Made by a program: the position numbers and the translations under genes. A DNA stretch of 64,000 nucleotides from Arachidicoccus ginsenosidivorans. GTDB lineage: Bacteria > Bacteroidota > Bacteroidia > Chitinophagales > Chitinophagaceae. Positions 8,824-19,523 of this stretch are shown here, piece by piece. The stretch spans positions 310,001-374,000 of the forward strand of contig NZ_CP042434.1 in NCBI RefSeq assembly GCF_007971385.1. The letters run 5' to 3'. The notes under the pieces are model-generated. The model was not told the DNA's origin. It did not search any database and saw only the letters and a list, made by a program, of their open reading frames with translations. The first letter of the stretch is position 1; every line of letters begins with the position of its first letter.

Positions 8824-11800
8824 ATGAAGTATCGTTACGTATTATCGTTGTTACTTTTACTCGGGTTCTCTTTGCCGCAACATTTATTGCATGCACAGAC
8901 GAGTCCGGTAAATGGAACGGTCCAGTCAAATTCCGGCACTCCCTTATCAGGGGTAAGTGTGCGGGTTTTAGGCGGCAAAGCTACCCTCACCTCCAACCTG
9001 GGTAATTTTACCCTTGCAGCTAAAATAGGTGACACGCTTAGCTTTACTTATATAGGCTACGAAGCCACTCAAGTCGTGCTCACAAGCCTCTCCGCACCAT
9101 TAAATGTCCAGCTGCAACAGGTATCTGGAGAACTAGGAGAAGTTGTGGTCACAGCGCTTGGCATCTCTAAAGAGAAAAATCGTTGGGCTATTCTGTCCAG
9201 GAAGTTAAATCTGAGCAACTCAATACCACCCAGACGCCCAATCTTGTCAATGACCTTTCTGGTAAGATAGCAGGCGTTCGTGTTACCAATTCTCAAGGAG
9301 ATATGGGGTCTTCCAGAATCGTCATCAGAGGAGAAACCTCTATATCAGGAAACAACCAGCCTTTATTTGTGGTCGACGGGGTCGCAGTAGATAATTCCCA
9401 GTTAGGGGCAGGTGGATCCAGAGATTATTCCAATGCCATAGCAGATTTAAATGCAGAAGATATTGCTTCCGTCAGTGTTTTAAAAGGGCCTAACGCTGCG
9501 GCACTTTACGGAAGCCGTGCGGCACACGGGGTGATCATTATTAAAACCAAATCCGGTAAGCAGAAAAAAGGGCTGGGCATTACGCTCAACTCTAATAATA
9601 CCTTTAGCAGCCTGTTAGTACTCCCTAAATACCAGAACACCTTCGGACAGGGCGGCAATGGAGAATTTAGCTATGTTGATGGTAATGGTGGCGGACTCAA
9701 CGACAATGTCGATGAAAGCTGGGGCCCAAGAATGGAAGGTCAGCCAATACCACAGTTCGGCTCAGATGGCAAGGCAGTCCCCTTTGTGGCGCATCCAGAT
9801 AATGTCAAAGACTTTTTCCAGACAGGATTTGCCACCAATAATAGTGTCTCCATTGCTGATGCCGGTGATAAATACAGTTATCGGATTGGATTTAATGATG
9901 GTCACCAAACAGGCGTTATTCCAAATTCAAAACTCAATAAAAGAAATATCTCTTTAAACACAAACTTTAAAATAACCGACAAACTAAGCGTTTCAGCAGT
10001 AGCTAATTATCTGATCACTGCCGCCCCTAACCTACCTGGAGTCGGTGGCAAAAGAGCCACTAGTACCATGCTGCAGTTCACTTGGTTTGGCAGGCAGGTA
10101 GATATGCAATCGCTCAAAGACAGCTATTTTTCTACCGGCAGTCCAGACAACTGGAATAATGCATATTACCCTAATCCCTATTTTGGTGCCTACGAAAATA
10201 CGGTTGAACAAAGACGGGATCGCCTGATTGGCGATATCGGACTGACGTATGAGATCACTCATGGTCTGACAGCGCATTTGCATAGCGGAACTGATTATTA
10301 TAATGATCGCAGGAAGCTTAAAATTGCTTACGGCACCAGCGGCACTCCTTTTGGCTCTTATGAAGAAGTCGGTTATACCCTCAATGAGAACAATACGGAG
10401 GCCACCTTAAATTTTGACAAAAATATCAATAGTGATTTTTCCCTGAATATACTAGCAGGTGGTAATATCCGTAATAAAACTTATGAAGAAAATGACCAGA
10501 AGGCACCCCGACTGGCTGTTGGAGGAATTTATACCCTGGATAATTCAAGAGACCCACTGATTTCCAGCAACTACTACAGTCGCTTAAAAGTTTATAGCCT
10601 TTATGGATCTGCCCAGCTGGGATTCCGTAATTATGCCTTTGTCAATTTCACAGCCAGAAACGACTGGTCTTCTACCCTGCCAGCTGACAATCTGTCTTAC
10701 TTTTATCCTTCCGTCAATGGAACCTTGGTTTTCACCGATTTGTTTAAAGTGAAAAGTGATGTATTAAGTTATGGTAAAGTAAGAGGGGGTTGGGCCGAGG
10801 TCGGAGCCGATACGGATCCTTATCAATTGTATAACACCTATGCTTTCTCATTGTTTGGTTCAAATCCACTGCTTACCACCTCTGGTATTCAGATGAACGC
10901 CAATTTTAAAAGTGAATCCACAACTTCTACAGAATTTGGTCTGGACCTGGGATTTTTTCACAGCAGGGCAACACTTGACATCAGCTTATATAATACCAAT
11001 AGTTTCAACCAGATCTTAAAAGTAGATATCACGCCTACTACAGGATATACCCAGCAATTACTCAATGCGGGCAAAATCAATAACAAAGGACTAGAAATCG
11101 CACTGGGTGTTACGCCTATCAAAAATCAAGACTTAGACTGGAACCTGGGGATCAATTTTGCCATGAACAGAAGTAAAGTCAAATATTTGGACGAAGCAGG
11201 CGAACTTGAAAACTATACCCTTGGTTCAGATGGTACCGTACAAGTAGTCGCAGCAGTAGGCAAAACATATGGAACGATTATCGGTACCGCCTACCAAAGA
11301 GACGCTGAAGGCAATATTATTATCAGTGCAAGCGGACTACCTCAAACAGACCCAACACTTCATAACCTGGGGCATTTTACCCCAGATTGGAATGGCGGCT
11401 TTACCAATACATTAAAATACAAAAACTGGGGGTTGACCTTTTTAATTGATGCCAGCATGGGTGGCTCCATTTATTCAGGAACTAACTCTACCGGACAATA
11501 TACAGGAGTGCTTGCCTCTACACTACCCGGAAGAGGTGCTGAATTTGGTGGTCTGAGTTATTACTTCCCGGGTGACGACAAAAAACAATTACCGGTGGCT
11601 GCCAGTGGCAGCGCTCCTAATGGAGAAAAGCTGTACGATGACGGCATTATCGCTCCCGGCAATACCAGTGATGGCAAAGCGAACCAGCAGATTATTCCAG
11701 CGTCGCTTTATTACAAAACCATCTCTTCCGTGGATGAACAGTATGTTTATGATGCCAGCTATGTAAAATTCAGGGAACTGAACCTCCGTTATAACTTACC

Positions 11801-11996
11801 AGAGGCCTGGTTATCTAAAATCGGAATCCAGGCAGCCAGCATCGCGCTTGTTGGTCGCAACCTATTCTTTATTTATAAGAAAGCACCAAATATTGATCCT
11901 GAGACCGCATTTTCAACAGGCAATGGCCAGGGGCTGGAAGATTTAACGCTTCCTACATCCAGAAGCTACGGTATTAACCTAACTGTTCAATTTTAA
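8824..11996 (+). pseudogene. SusC/RagA-family TonB-linked outer-membrane receptor, one frameshift
   Basis: Signal peptide (1-25), CarboxypepD_reg-like domain (GTVQSNSGTPLSGVSVRV), a TonB box region EVVVTALGI, plug domain with the SusC signature IRGETSISGNNQPLFVVDG, then a large beta-barrel ending in aromatic-flanked INLTVQF. It lacks the STN domain, so it is not wired to an anti-sigma factor. The frame breaks at the five-A run 9175-9179. One extra A gives ISKEKKSLGYSVQEV and one protein of about 1057 residues. It imports an oligomeric ligand together with the SusD lipoprotein four bases downstream. The substrate is not evident; no glycosidase is adjacent. Confidence 0.9.
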
Positions 11997-12000
11997 AACA

Positions 12001-13470
12001 ATGACCATGAACTATTCTAAATATCAACATTACTTATTAAATCCGGGTTTATTACTAGTGAGCAGTATGCTATTGTTTGCAGTCACTTCGTGCAAAAAAG
12101 AACTGGTCCGCATCAATAAAAACCCAAATGAAGTAGAAAATCCGCAACCCGATTATTTATTGGGCGCTGCTGAAAAAAATGGCGCAGATGTTTACTGGGG
12201 CCAAAGCAGCAATTTTGCCTCCAGTGAATTAATCACCCAACAGTGGGCCATGATTCAATACACAGATCCAGATCGATACATTTTTAATGGCAACAGTTTT
12301 TCCACACTCTGGACAACTATTTATTCCAGCACATTAACAGATATAAAAGTGATGATGGAACTTGGGGAAAAACAGGACAACAATAATTATGTCGGTGTCG
12401 GCCATGTGCTGCGTGCGTGGAATTTCCAGTTGCTAACTGATGCATTTGGCAATGTACCCTATAGCCAGGCCGGGCAGATTGAACAATCCTCTGTGGCTAT
12501 TTATGATCCACAAAAAGATGTCTATGCAGGTCTTTTAAAAGAACTGGATACTGCACTTACAGACCTGGATCCAGCCGGCACGCCCATTGAAGGGGATTTG
12601 ATCTACAATAACGATATCAGTAATTGGAGAAGATTTGCCAATAGTCTTAAATTACGCATCGCTCTTAGAATCGCTGATGCAGATCCTGCACTTGCCAAAA
12701 CGACTGTGCAGGAGGTCCTTACCGGTAAGGAGTTGATCAGCTCCAACGATCAGACAGCAGCGTTTATTTATGGCGCCTCTCCCAACTGGAATCCAGTTGC
12801 AGCAAACTTCTCTACAAGAAATGATTACCGTATCTCCAAAACGATTGTAGATAAGTTGTATGCACTAAATGACCCAAGGTTACCAGTTTACGCAAGTTTG
12901 CCGGAAAATCCAGAGATCACCAAATACGTAGGTGTACCCAATGGGCTTACAACTTCTGATGCCAATAGCCTTGGGCTGGCCAACACCTCAAAGCCTGGTA
13001 GTTATTTTCTGGCAGACAATGCGCCAGCTGTGATTGAGTCCTATAGTGAGGTCTTGTTTCTTCGCTCGGAGGCAGCTGCCAGAGGCCTGAGTTCAGAAGA
13101 TGCCCCGTCCCTGTACAAACAGGCAATTACCGCATCGCTGAATCAATATGGCATAACGGATGCGACTCAGATTACAGCCTATCTTAATCAACCAGGCGTA
13201 AAATACGATGCGCAGAATTATAAAAAATCCATTGGCGTCCAAAAATGGATCGCACTATTCGGCCAGGGACTAGAGGCTTTTGCAGAATGGAGAAGACTCG
13301 ATTATCCTGTATTAACGGCAGCCGTTTCGGGTAAATACGGTAAGGATATCCCGGTAAGGTTTATCTACCCCTCTACTGAGCAAACCCTGAATCGAAAAGC
13401 CTACAAGGCCGCAGTTGCCGCACAGGGCACTGATGATTTGTTTACTAAATTGTGGTTTGATAAATATTAA
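12001..13470 (+). CDS. SusD-like nutrient-binding outer-membrane lipoprotein
   Basis: A 489-residue intact lipoprotein with a signal peptide and lipobox ending at Cys about residue 31 (AVTSCKKE). The body, with FQLLTDAFGNVPYSQA, NDPRLPVYA and EAFAEWRRLDYP, matches the SusD-like_2 group (PF12771 type) of surface substrate-binding partners. It is only four bases after the SusC stop, so the two are co-transcribed and form the usual lid-and-barrel complex. The start could also be the second Met at 12007. Substrate unknown. Confidence 0.92.
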   Translation: MTMNYSKYQHYLLNPGLLLVSSMLLFAVTSCKKELVRINKNPNEVENPQPDYLLGAAEKNGADVYWGQSSNFASSELITQQWAMIQYTDPDRYIFNGNSFSTLWTTIYSSTLTDIKVMMELGEKQDNNNYVGVGHVLRAWNFQLLTDAFGNVPYSQAGQIEQSSVAIYDPQKDVYAGLLKELDTALTDLDPAGTPIEGDLIYNNDISNWRRFANSLKLRIALRIADADPALAKTTVQEVLTGKELISSNDQTAAFIYGASPNWNPVAANFSTRNDYRISKTIVDKLYALNDPRLPVYASLPENPEITKYVGVPNGLTTSDANSLGLANTSKPGSYFLADNAPAVIESYSEVLFLRSEAAARGLSSEDAPSLYKQAITASLNQYGITDATQITAYLNQPGVKYDAQNYKKSIGVQKWIALFGQGLEAFAEWRRLDYPVLTAAVSGKYGKDIPVRFIYPSTEQTLNRKAYKAAVAAQGTDDLFTKLWFDKY

Positions 13471-13522
13471 TCAGATTTTAAGAATGTGTCATCAGTAAAA
13501 CACATTCATTGAATAAACAATT

Positions 13523-13562
13523 AGGTCGCCAAAGGATTTTTTAGATTCTCTGGCGACCTTTC
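13523..13562 (+). terminator. Intrinsic terminator after the SusCD pair
   Basis: AGGTCGCCA (13523-13531) pairs with TGGCGACCT (13551-13559), followed by a short T run. An additional AATGTGT/ACACATT hairpin lies just after the SusD stop. Confidence 0.6.
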
Positions 13563-13663
13563 TGTAATTTGCAAACACACCCCGGCTGTCATTCAAACAT
13601 TCATATTTTTGACTGCAATAGCCGGGAACTTCTTCCCGCATAGTTATAATTAAAAATAAGAAT

Positions 13664-14833
13664 ATGATTACTATTAACTCCAAATTTCCAGATACGCCTA
13701 CCAGTATATTTACAGAAATGTCACAGCTTGCTATCCAGCACAGCGCCATAAACTTAGGCCAGGGTTTCCCGGATTACCCAATGGATCCTTTACCTATACA
13801 GGGCGTTACCAAGGCCATGGAAGATGGCTATAATCAATATGCACCGTCCAGCGGTTATCTGGTGCTAAGAGAAAAACTTGCTGCAAAAACCTTAAAAGAA
13901 CATGGTCAAAGTTTTGATGCGCAGTCAGAAATCACCATTACACCGGGTGCCACCAATGCTTTGTTTACGGCAATTGCCACTTTTATTAAAGAAAATGATG
14001 AAGTGCTCTATTTTGATCCGGCCTATGACAGCTATCGCCCCTCGGTAATAGCCGTGGGTGGTGTGCCCATAGCTGTGCCGCTTAGTTATCCCGATTTTAA
14101 ACTGGATATTGATCTTTTGAAAGATAAAATTACGCCCGCTACCAAAATGATCATCCTTAATACGCCGCATAATCCAACAGGAGTCACAATAACGGAGGCA
14201 GCCCTGCTCAAGCTCCATGATCTTTTGGTTGGTACAAATATTATCCTTGTCTGTGATGAGGTTTATGAACATGTTATTTACGACGGACAAAAGCATTTAT
14301 CTCCACTTGCCTATCCACAACTCAGGGAGCGAACCGTATCCGTACATTCTTTTGGAAAAATGTTTAATTGTACCGGCTGGAAAATTGGTTACATTATAGC
14401 TGATAAACACCTGACAGAAGAAATCAGAAAAGTCCATCAAAATAATGCTTTCAGCACTTTTTCACCAGCGCAGATGGCCATTGCCGAGTACATGAGCGAT
14501 CCTGACACCTATCAAAGATTAGCAGGGTTCTTACAAATGAAAAGGGACTTGCTGATGCAGTCATTAAAAGATTCACCACTTAAACCATTAGCAGTTCAAG
14601 GCAGTTATTTTCAGCTTTACAGTTATGAGGGGTTTAGCTTGATGCCTGAAAAGGAATTTGCCATCTGGCTCAATAGAGAAGCTGGCGTCACTGGGATACC
14701 GCTCAGTGCCCTTTGTGAACAGTTTGGAGATCATAAGCTTATCCGGTTTTGTTTTGCCAAGCAAGACGAGACGCTTAAAAAAGCTGCAAAACGCTTGTGC
14801 CGGTTGGGCCGTTCATTGCATCCGCCTTATTAA
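13664..14833 (+). CDS. PLP-dependent class I/II aminotransferase (methionine/kynurenine aminotransferase-like)
   Basis: A complete 389-residue fold-type I aminotransferase. Visible are LGQGFPDYP near the N-terminus, NTPHNPTG (166-173), CDEVYEHV with the PLP-ring Asp (198) and the PLP-binding Lys232 in SFGKMFNCTGWKIGY. This matches the YbdL/kynurenine-oxoglutarate aminotransferase group, which transfers amino groups from methionine or aromatic amino acids to 2-oxoacids in the cytoplasm. The substrate carboxylate Arg is likely in LIRFCFAK near the C-terminus. It is monocistronic, with a -7-like TATTTTTG 50 bases upstream. The exact substrate is not determined. Confidence 0.9.
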   Translation: MITINSKFPDTPTSIFTEMSQLAIQHSAINLGQGFPDYPMDPLPIQGVTKAMEDGYNQYAPSSGYLVLREKLAAKTLKEHGQSFDAQSEITITPGATNALFTAIATFIKENDEVLYFDPAYDSYRPSVIAVGGVPIAVPLSYPDFKLDIDLLKDKITPATKMIILNTPHNPTGVTITEAALLKLHDLLVGTNIILVCDEVYEHVIYDGQKHLSPLAYPQLRERTVSVHSFGKMFNCTGWKIGYIIADKHLTEEIRKVHQNNAFSTFSPAQMAIAEYMSDPDTYQRLAGFLQMKRDLLMQSLKDSPLKPLAVQGSYFQLYSYEGFSLMPEKEFAIWLNREAGVTGIPLSALCEQFGDHKLIRFCFAKQDETLKKAAKRLCRLGRSLHPPY

Positions 14834-14932
14834 TGGCGAGTCAGGCAAAACGGCCAATCGTTCAATAGACTGTATTGTTTATATAAAACAATTAACTACC
14901 TGTAAAGTTCAACATTTTATACCCTTAAAATA

Positions 14933-15009
14933 AATCGAGCCAGTCGCTGCCAAATCCAAATAGAAAATTTACATCTATGGTATCTGGGGTAAGGACTGAC
15001 TCGATTTTT
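14933..15009 (+). terminator. Possible long-loop terminator after the aminotransferase
   Basis: AATCGAGCCAGTC (14933-14945) pairs with GACTGACTCGATT (14994-15006), one mismatch, followed by T residues. The loop is long (about 48 bases). Confidence 0.4.
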
Positions 15010-15029
15010 CTTAAAACCTAAACGAGTTA

Positions 15030-15539
15030 CTAGACGGCCTTTTTGGTTTCTCCAGGCAACTCACTATGGTGATGGGCTTCACAGCCATATTCCGGGTTTT
15101 CACCACAGGTACACTCGGTTTGTCTTTTCAAAATGCGCTCCCGGTGTTTAAAACCCCAACTACAAAGTTCATTTATGATATTTTGCAGGGTCTTTCCATA
15201 ATCTGTAAGTTCATATTCTACGGTTACCGGGCGTGTGTGCAGAACCGTTCTAGTGACCAGCTCATTGATTTCCAGGTCTTTTAATTCTTTTGAAAGCATT
15301 TTAGCACCTATGCCTTCAATATTGCGTTGGAGTTGCATAAAGCGACACTTGCCCATTGTATGCAAATATCCGATAATAGCTACTTTCCATTTTCCGCTGA
15401 GTAGATCCATGGTATCGTGGATGGCTCTTAATCTGGGTTTGCAGAGCGCATGCAGCTCTTTTTCATTATCCTTAGGTGCCTCTTTTTCAAAAGGCCTTAT
15501 AGACGTATTTGATTTAGCCACTATTGCATTATCTATCAT
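15030..15539 (-). CDS. HxlR-family winged-helix transcriptional regulator with Cys/His-rich tail
   Basis: 169 residues. Residues about 38-130 are a HxlR domain (LLSGKWKVAIIGYLHTMGKCRFMQLQ split around helix 2, then MLSKELKDLE and VEYELTDYG). The family senses electrophiles or oxidants through a conserved Cys near the start of the domain; here a Cys lies in HALCKPRLRA. An N-terminal extension of about 30 residues and a C-terminal segment TECTCGENPEYGCEAHHHSE are unusual and could bind a metal. No divergent target gene is adjacent; the phosphoesterase gene 200 bases upstream is on the same strand. Confidence 0.85.
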   Translation of the reverse strand: MIDNAIVAKSNTSIRPFEKEAPKDNEKELHALCKPRLRAIHDTMDLLSGKWKVAIIGYLHTMGKCRFMQLQRNIEGIGAKMLSKELKDLEINELVTRTVLHTRPVTVEYELTDYGKTLQNIINELCSWGFKHRERILKRQTECTCGENPEYGCEAHHHSELPGETKKAV

Positions 15540-15740
15540 GATATAAAATAATTAAATCGTTTGAGTGATGAATATAGTTTCCAGCTGGCAATAACTATAA
15601 AAATAACTGCCAGTTTCAAAAGTAAACTATAATGCCTTGCTAATGGCCGCTTTAACGATTTGATCAGGAAAACTTGACGCTTTTCTGACAATCATGCTTA
15701 CTTATATATCAAATTTATCAAATACATACGCCTAAAAAAT

Positions 15741-16259
15741 TTATTGGGGCCCTTCTGCAGAGGACGATTTCTTACCCAACTCAATCACCTGGCAATCAGT
15801 TATATTACTCCCTTCAATCGCAAATTTTACCAAAGTCTGCACCTGATGCCAGCCTTGTTTGCCACAAGCTCCCGGATTCATATGCAGACAGGCTAATTTT
15901 TCGTCGTACATGATTTTTAAAATATGGGAGTGACCACTGATAAACAGTCTCGGTTTTTCCTTTTTAATCAGATCCCGGACGCCGGGCGCATAACGGCCGG
16001 GATATCCACCGATATGACGCATCAGCACCTTTACCTCCTCACAAAAAAACAGGTTATCCAATGGAAAGCGACTCCTTACGGCCGCTCCGTCGATGTTGCC
16101 ATAAACACCTCGAAGCGGTTTAAAAGCAGCCAATCTGTCCAGCACCGAGATGTCACCTACATCTCCTCCATGCCAAATCTCATCCACCGCTTTAAAATGG
16201 TCAAAAACGGCTTCAGGTAAATAACTATGTGTATCGGATAATAGACCAATTTTCGTCAT
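15741..16259 (-). CDS. YfcE/MJ0936-type calcineurin-like phosphoesterase
   Basis: 172 residues with all metal motifs of the small phosphodiesterase family: LLSDTHSYLP, HGGDVGD, GNID and GHSHI. These bind a dinuclear metal and hydrolyse phosphodiester bonds; in vivo substrates are usually unknown. A short hydrophilic C-terminal tail follows the domain. Same strand as mgsA (71-bp gap) and possibly in one transcript with it. Confidence 0.9.
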   Translation of the reverse strand: MTKIGLLSDTHSYLPEAVFDHFKAVDEIWHGGDVGDISVLDRLAAFKPLRGVYGNIDGAAVRSRFPLDNLFFCEEVKVLMRHIGGYPGRYAPGVRDLIKKEKPRLFISGHSHILKIMYDEKLACLHMNPGACGKQGWHQVQTLVKFAIEGSNITDCQVIELGKKSSSAEGPQ

Positions 16260-16329
16260 GCGTCAATTAAAAATCATTAAAATAGCCGTTTGCAGGCTTA
16301 AGAACCAACTTCTCCAATAAACTTGCTTC

Positions 16330-16788
16330 TTAAGGTTCAATTCTTCTTTTCAAATAAGCCGTATAATCAGTTTGTTGGCAGGCGTACTTACTGTCCATAT
16401 AGGCAGAAGAGATCACAAAATCTGCGGTAGCCGGGCAGCAGGCCATCGGAATATTCCATACCACGCCCAATCTAAGTAACGCTTTAACGTCACTGTCATG
16501 TGGCTGAGCTTCCATGGGATCCCAAAAGAAAATAACCAGATCAATTTGCCCATTAGCGATCATAGAACCAATTTGTTGATCCCCGCCCAAAGGACCGCTC
16601 AGTACTTTTTGTACTTCCACCCCTAAATGCGCTTCAATTAATTTACCGGTGGTACCAGTGGCTACAAGTTGATGGGGAATCAGTTTTTCTTTATTTTGCC
16701 CTATCCAGGCAATCAGATCATCTTTTTTATGATCGTGCGCTACTAAAGCGATGGTCTTTTTTTCCTGTAATATTCTCGGCTCAAGCAT
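16330..16788 (-). CDS. mgsA: Methylglyoxal synthase
   Basis: 152 residues, complete. It converts dihydroxyacetone phosphate to methylglyoxal and phosphate, a bypass of lower glycolysis. Seen motifs: LVAHDHKKDDLIAW (substrate His), ATGTTGKLI (phosphate loop), SGPLGGDQQIG and FFWDPMEAQPHDSDVKALLR, which contains the catalytic Asp region. Length and motif order are those of the family. Confidence 0.96.
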   Translation of the reverse strand: MLEPRILQEKKTIALVAHDHKKDDLIAWIGQNKEKLIPHQLVATGTTGKLIEAHLGVEVQKVLSGPLGGDQQIGSMIANGQIDLVIFFWDPMEAQPHDSDVKALLRLGVVWNIPMACCPATADFVISSAYMDSKYACQQTDYTAYLKRRIEP

Positions 16789-16887
16789 AAATTATTTATT
16801 ATTAATGTGAAGGTACTAAGCAGTACATAATCATTTAAAATGTCCTGCTTTTATCTTTTTCATGTTTTCCCTTTTTGCTTTATTGGT

Positions 16888-18147
16888 TTATTGCGGCTCT
16901 CCATTTAACTTCTCATCTGATTTTTCCGCCTCCTCCACTAAAGGCTGTCCATCATTATGCGTTTTATTCATTTCTATGGTCGAATAATCAATAGTCGGAT
17001 GCCTTTCAAAAGGATGACGATCATCAAAAATATAACGGTAAGTCACTAGATTTCTGGAAAGCCTTCCGCCAAGCGCTTTATATATATTCAACATCCTGGG
17101 ATTCCAGTCTCCGGTCCACCCCATCTCATACTTTTCATATGAACGCTTCTTCTGAATATGGGCTGACCCTTCTGTGATCATAAAAGCATCAATCCCTAAT
17201 GCCTGGTATTTTGGTACAACCCCAAAAGCAATACCGGTAAAACGTTGACATACACCATTACGTTTCATCAGCATAAAACGCAGCTTTTGCAAAAGGCCAA
17301 ATTTACCCTTAAAGTGTTTAAAATATTCATTCAGATCCGGGATGTTGATCCACATGGCAATCGGTTCTTCTTTGTAATAGGCGAACCAGATGATATCCTC
17401 ATCGATGATTGGTTTCATCTCATTGAAGTTGCGGATCATATCCTCCTTGGTAATCGTTTTACTTTCATTATGCTGCGACCAGGCAGCATTATACACGGTC
17501 GCAAAATCCGCTGCATGTTTCTCTATATTGTCTAAATCTATATGACGGGCAGTATAATCCTTTTTGTTTTTAAAACGGGCATGCCTTTCAATGTATTTAT
17601 CTGGTACTGGATCAGTAATTTTCATGGCAAAAAAATACTGATCATAAAAATTTTTAAAACCATAGCGCTCAAAGAGTTTCTGGTAATAAGGTGGATTAAA
17701 AGCCATTCCATATATAGGTTCTTCGTTAAATCCCTCAATCATCAGCCCCCACCACCTTTCTCGATCCCCAAAGTTTATGGGTCCATCCATAGCATCCATG
17801 CCACGGGTCTTGAGCCACCCGGCGGCCTGGTCAAACAACATATTGGCGGCCTCTTGATCATCTATGCATTCAAAAAAGCCAATGCCGCCTGTTGGAAAGT
17901 CCGTCCCAAAGTTCTTATATTGATCATTGATAAAGGCCGCAATCCGACCTATGACCTTGCCATTGTTTTTTAAAATCCAACGCGTAGCTTTCCCAAATCC
18001 ATAGCATTTATTTTTTGCGGGATTAAACACATCTTCAATATCTTTATCCAGGGGCTGCACGTAATTGGGGAATTTCTGACCTAATAAAGGTGAGATTCGC
18101 AAAAAATCACGTTTATCCGCCTTGGTATGTACTTCAAATATCTCCAT
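16888..18147 (-). CDS. GNAT-like acyltransferase domain protein of unknown substrate
   Basis: 419 residues. The N-terminal half contains RFLRISPLL-like packing and WILKNNGKVIGRIAAFIN, and the C-terminal half has FTGIAFGVVPKYQALGID with a GNAT-type acetyl-CoA loop region and EMGWTGDWNPRMLNIYKALG. Large two-lobed GNAT-like proteins of this type are widespread in Bacteroidota and annotated only as GNAT-domain or hypothetical. The C-terminal 40 residues are hydrophilic and likely disordered. No signal peptide. The neighbours do not point to a substrate. Confidence 0.7.
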   Translation of the reverse strand: MEIFEVHTKADKRDFLRISPLLGQKFPNYVQPLDKDIEDVFNPAKNKCYGFGKATRWILKNNGKVIGRIAAFINDQYKNFGTDFPTGGIGFFECIDDQEAANMLFDQAAGWLKTRGMDAMDGPINFGDRERWWGLMIEGFNEEPIYGMAFNPPYYQKLFERYGFKNFYDQYFFAMKITDPVPDKYIERHARFKNKKDYTARHIDLDNIEKHAADFATVYNAAWSQHNESKTITKEDMIRNFNEMKPIIDEDIIWFAYYKEEPIAMWINIPDLNEYFKHFKGKFGLLQKLRFMLMKRNGVCQRFTGIAFGVVPKYQALGIDAFMITEGSAHIQKKRSYEKYEMGWTGDWNPRMLNIYKALGGRLSRNLVTYRYIFDDRHPFERHPTIDYSTIEMNKTHNDGQPLVEEAEKSDEKLNGEPQ

Positions 18148-18335
18148 TCTTTGCCACGTATTATCCGGTTGTTCGTTTAAGTTTTCTTTTTATAACGCTA
18201 GTCTTTGACGCTCAATTGCCCAAAAATAACCAATGCATTAAACAATAAAAAAAATAAGGAAAAGCTCCTTTGTCAGTTTGTGTCAAAACACAAACTCCTT
18301 ACCTATTTCCATAGCGACGCTGTTGCCTATCTGGG

Positions 18336-19004
18336 TTACTGTTCACTCTTATTTGTTCTTCGATTAAATGCCGCAATCAATCCCCGGATCATCCGTGTAT
18401 TAAAAGGCGCATCATTTAATTCCCCTGCCAGATCCGGCTGCCCTACTAACAAACGGTGGACATTTTCTTTTGCTTTTTCCTGAGTAGATAATACGCCATT
18501 CACATTAAGCAAAGGGCCATTTTTTTTCTGAGCCAGCCATACCACATAACTTTGAGGTAGATTTCTGGGAGAAACCCTGGTGGCAGCACCGTAACTGACA
18601 TATTGATAGAGGTTAATAGGTCCTCTTTCAAGCCACTCCATCCAGACAGGATCTGCTACACTGGTTAATTGCACGCTCTTAAACCAGGTTCCGTCATGTT
18701 TATAGGCCTGATATTGATTGGCATCCAATGGATGCTTTTTCCCTTTATAAGTAAAACTGCTATGCCCAAAAACCGGTTTATTATAATGCCCTGTAAAAAC
18801 AGTTCCATTATTGCTAATCAGGGAATCTTTTCCAACGCTGGCATTGTCCTGTCCAATAACAGTTGAAGTCCCAAAAAAGATCAGGCTTATACTAAAAATC
18901 GTATAAAGCCCTACAATAAAGGATCTGCGCTTCGACCCAAATAAACCAATCTGGCACCTGAAGGCATTTTTGCGGGTATTTTCTATGCTTTTTACACTAT
19001 CCAT
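18336..19004 (-). CDS. Hypothetical membrane-anchored or exported protein
   Basis: 222 residues, not recognised. Basic N-terminus and a hydrophobic stretch (about residues 28-50, FIVGLYTIFSISLIFFG) that is either a signal peptide or membrane anchor, followed by an extracytoplasmic domain rich in Trp/Tyr (GTWFKSVQLTS, PVWMEWLERGPINLYQYV, SYVVWLAQKK). Looks like a secreted Bacteroidota protein of unknown function. Isolated gene. Confidence 0.65.
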   Translation of the reverse strand: MDSVKSIENTRKNAFRCQIGLFGSKRRSFIVGLYTIFSISLIFFGTSTVIGQDNASVGKDSLISNNGTVFTGHYNKPVFGHSSFTYKGKKHPLDANQYQAYKHDGTWFKSVQLTSVADPVWMEWLERGPINLYQYVSYGAATRVSPRNLPQSYVVWLAQKKNGPLLNVNGVLSTQEKAKENVHRLLVGQPDLAGELNDAPFNTRMIRGLIAAFNRRTNKSEQ

Positions 19005-19055
19005 ATAAAAAAGTCGACTATTAGAATATTATATTGCCCGTAAATATAGGGCTAA

Positions 19056-19272
19056 ATGGACAGTAAGACAGCGCAATTGACATTATTACAACAAATTTAC
19101 CCTCCCACACGATGGGCTTATTTGTACACAAAATCGGCTTGAACATTGTGCAGGTAAAATTATCAAACACAAAGAGCGTTTTTTTTATGATTGCCCTTTT
19201 GTAAATCCGGGCCAAAAACAGCATTCCAAGCAGATTATCAATGAATTACAAAAGAACTTACTCAATCACTAA
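19056..19272 (+). pseudogene. Small hypothetical protein, about 71 residues, apparent one-base insertion
   Basis: From the ATG at 19056 the frame reads MDSKTAQLTLLQQIYPPTRW then AYLYTKSA and hits a stop at 19140. Removing one T of the TT at 19139-19140 continues into EHCAGKIIKHKERFFYDCPF, VNPGQKQHSKQIINELQKN and a natural stop at 19270-19272. The amino-acid pattern is coding-like on both sides of the join. Function unknown; no known domain recognised. Confidence 0.4.
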
Positions 19273-19420
19273 AAAGTTGTTAAGATTGAGGCTATCTTTA
19301 TTTGCTTTAGGAGAGATACACAAACAACTCAGTTAGATCAGTGGACTTAACAAGTAGCAATTTAGCTGGTTCAAGGATCAAAATGCTGATCCAAATATTG
19401 CAAAGGGACTATAGCCTTAA

Positions 19421-19462
19421 TTTTGGGCAGGCTTACAAAAATGCAAATGAGCCTGCCCAAAA
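19421..19462 (-). terminator. Hairpin downstream of the thiolase gene
   Basis: Perfect 13-bp stem: TTTTGGGCAGGCT (19421-19433) with AGCCTGCCCAAAA (19450-19462). It lies 60 bases past the thiolase stop. The T-rich side is inside the stem, so efficiency is uncertain. Confidence 0.5.
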
Positions 19463-19523
19463 AATGTTTAGGCTGTTTTCGATATTAAAAACACGGCAAT
19501 ATATTTTAAATCAGTGTTTTATA

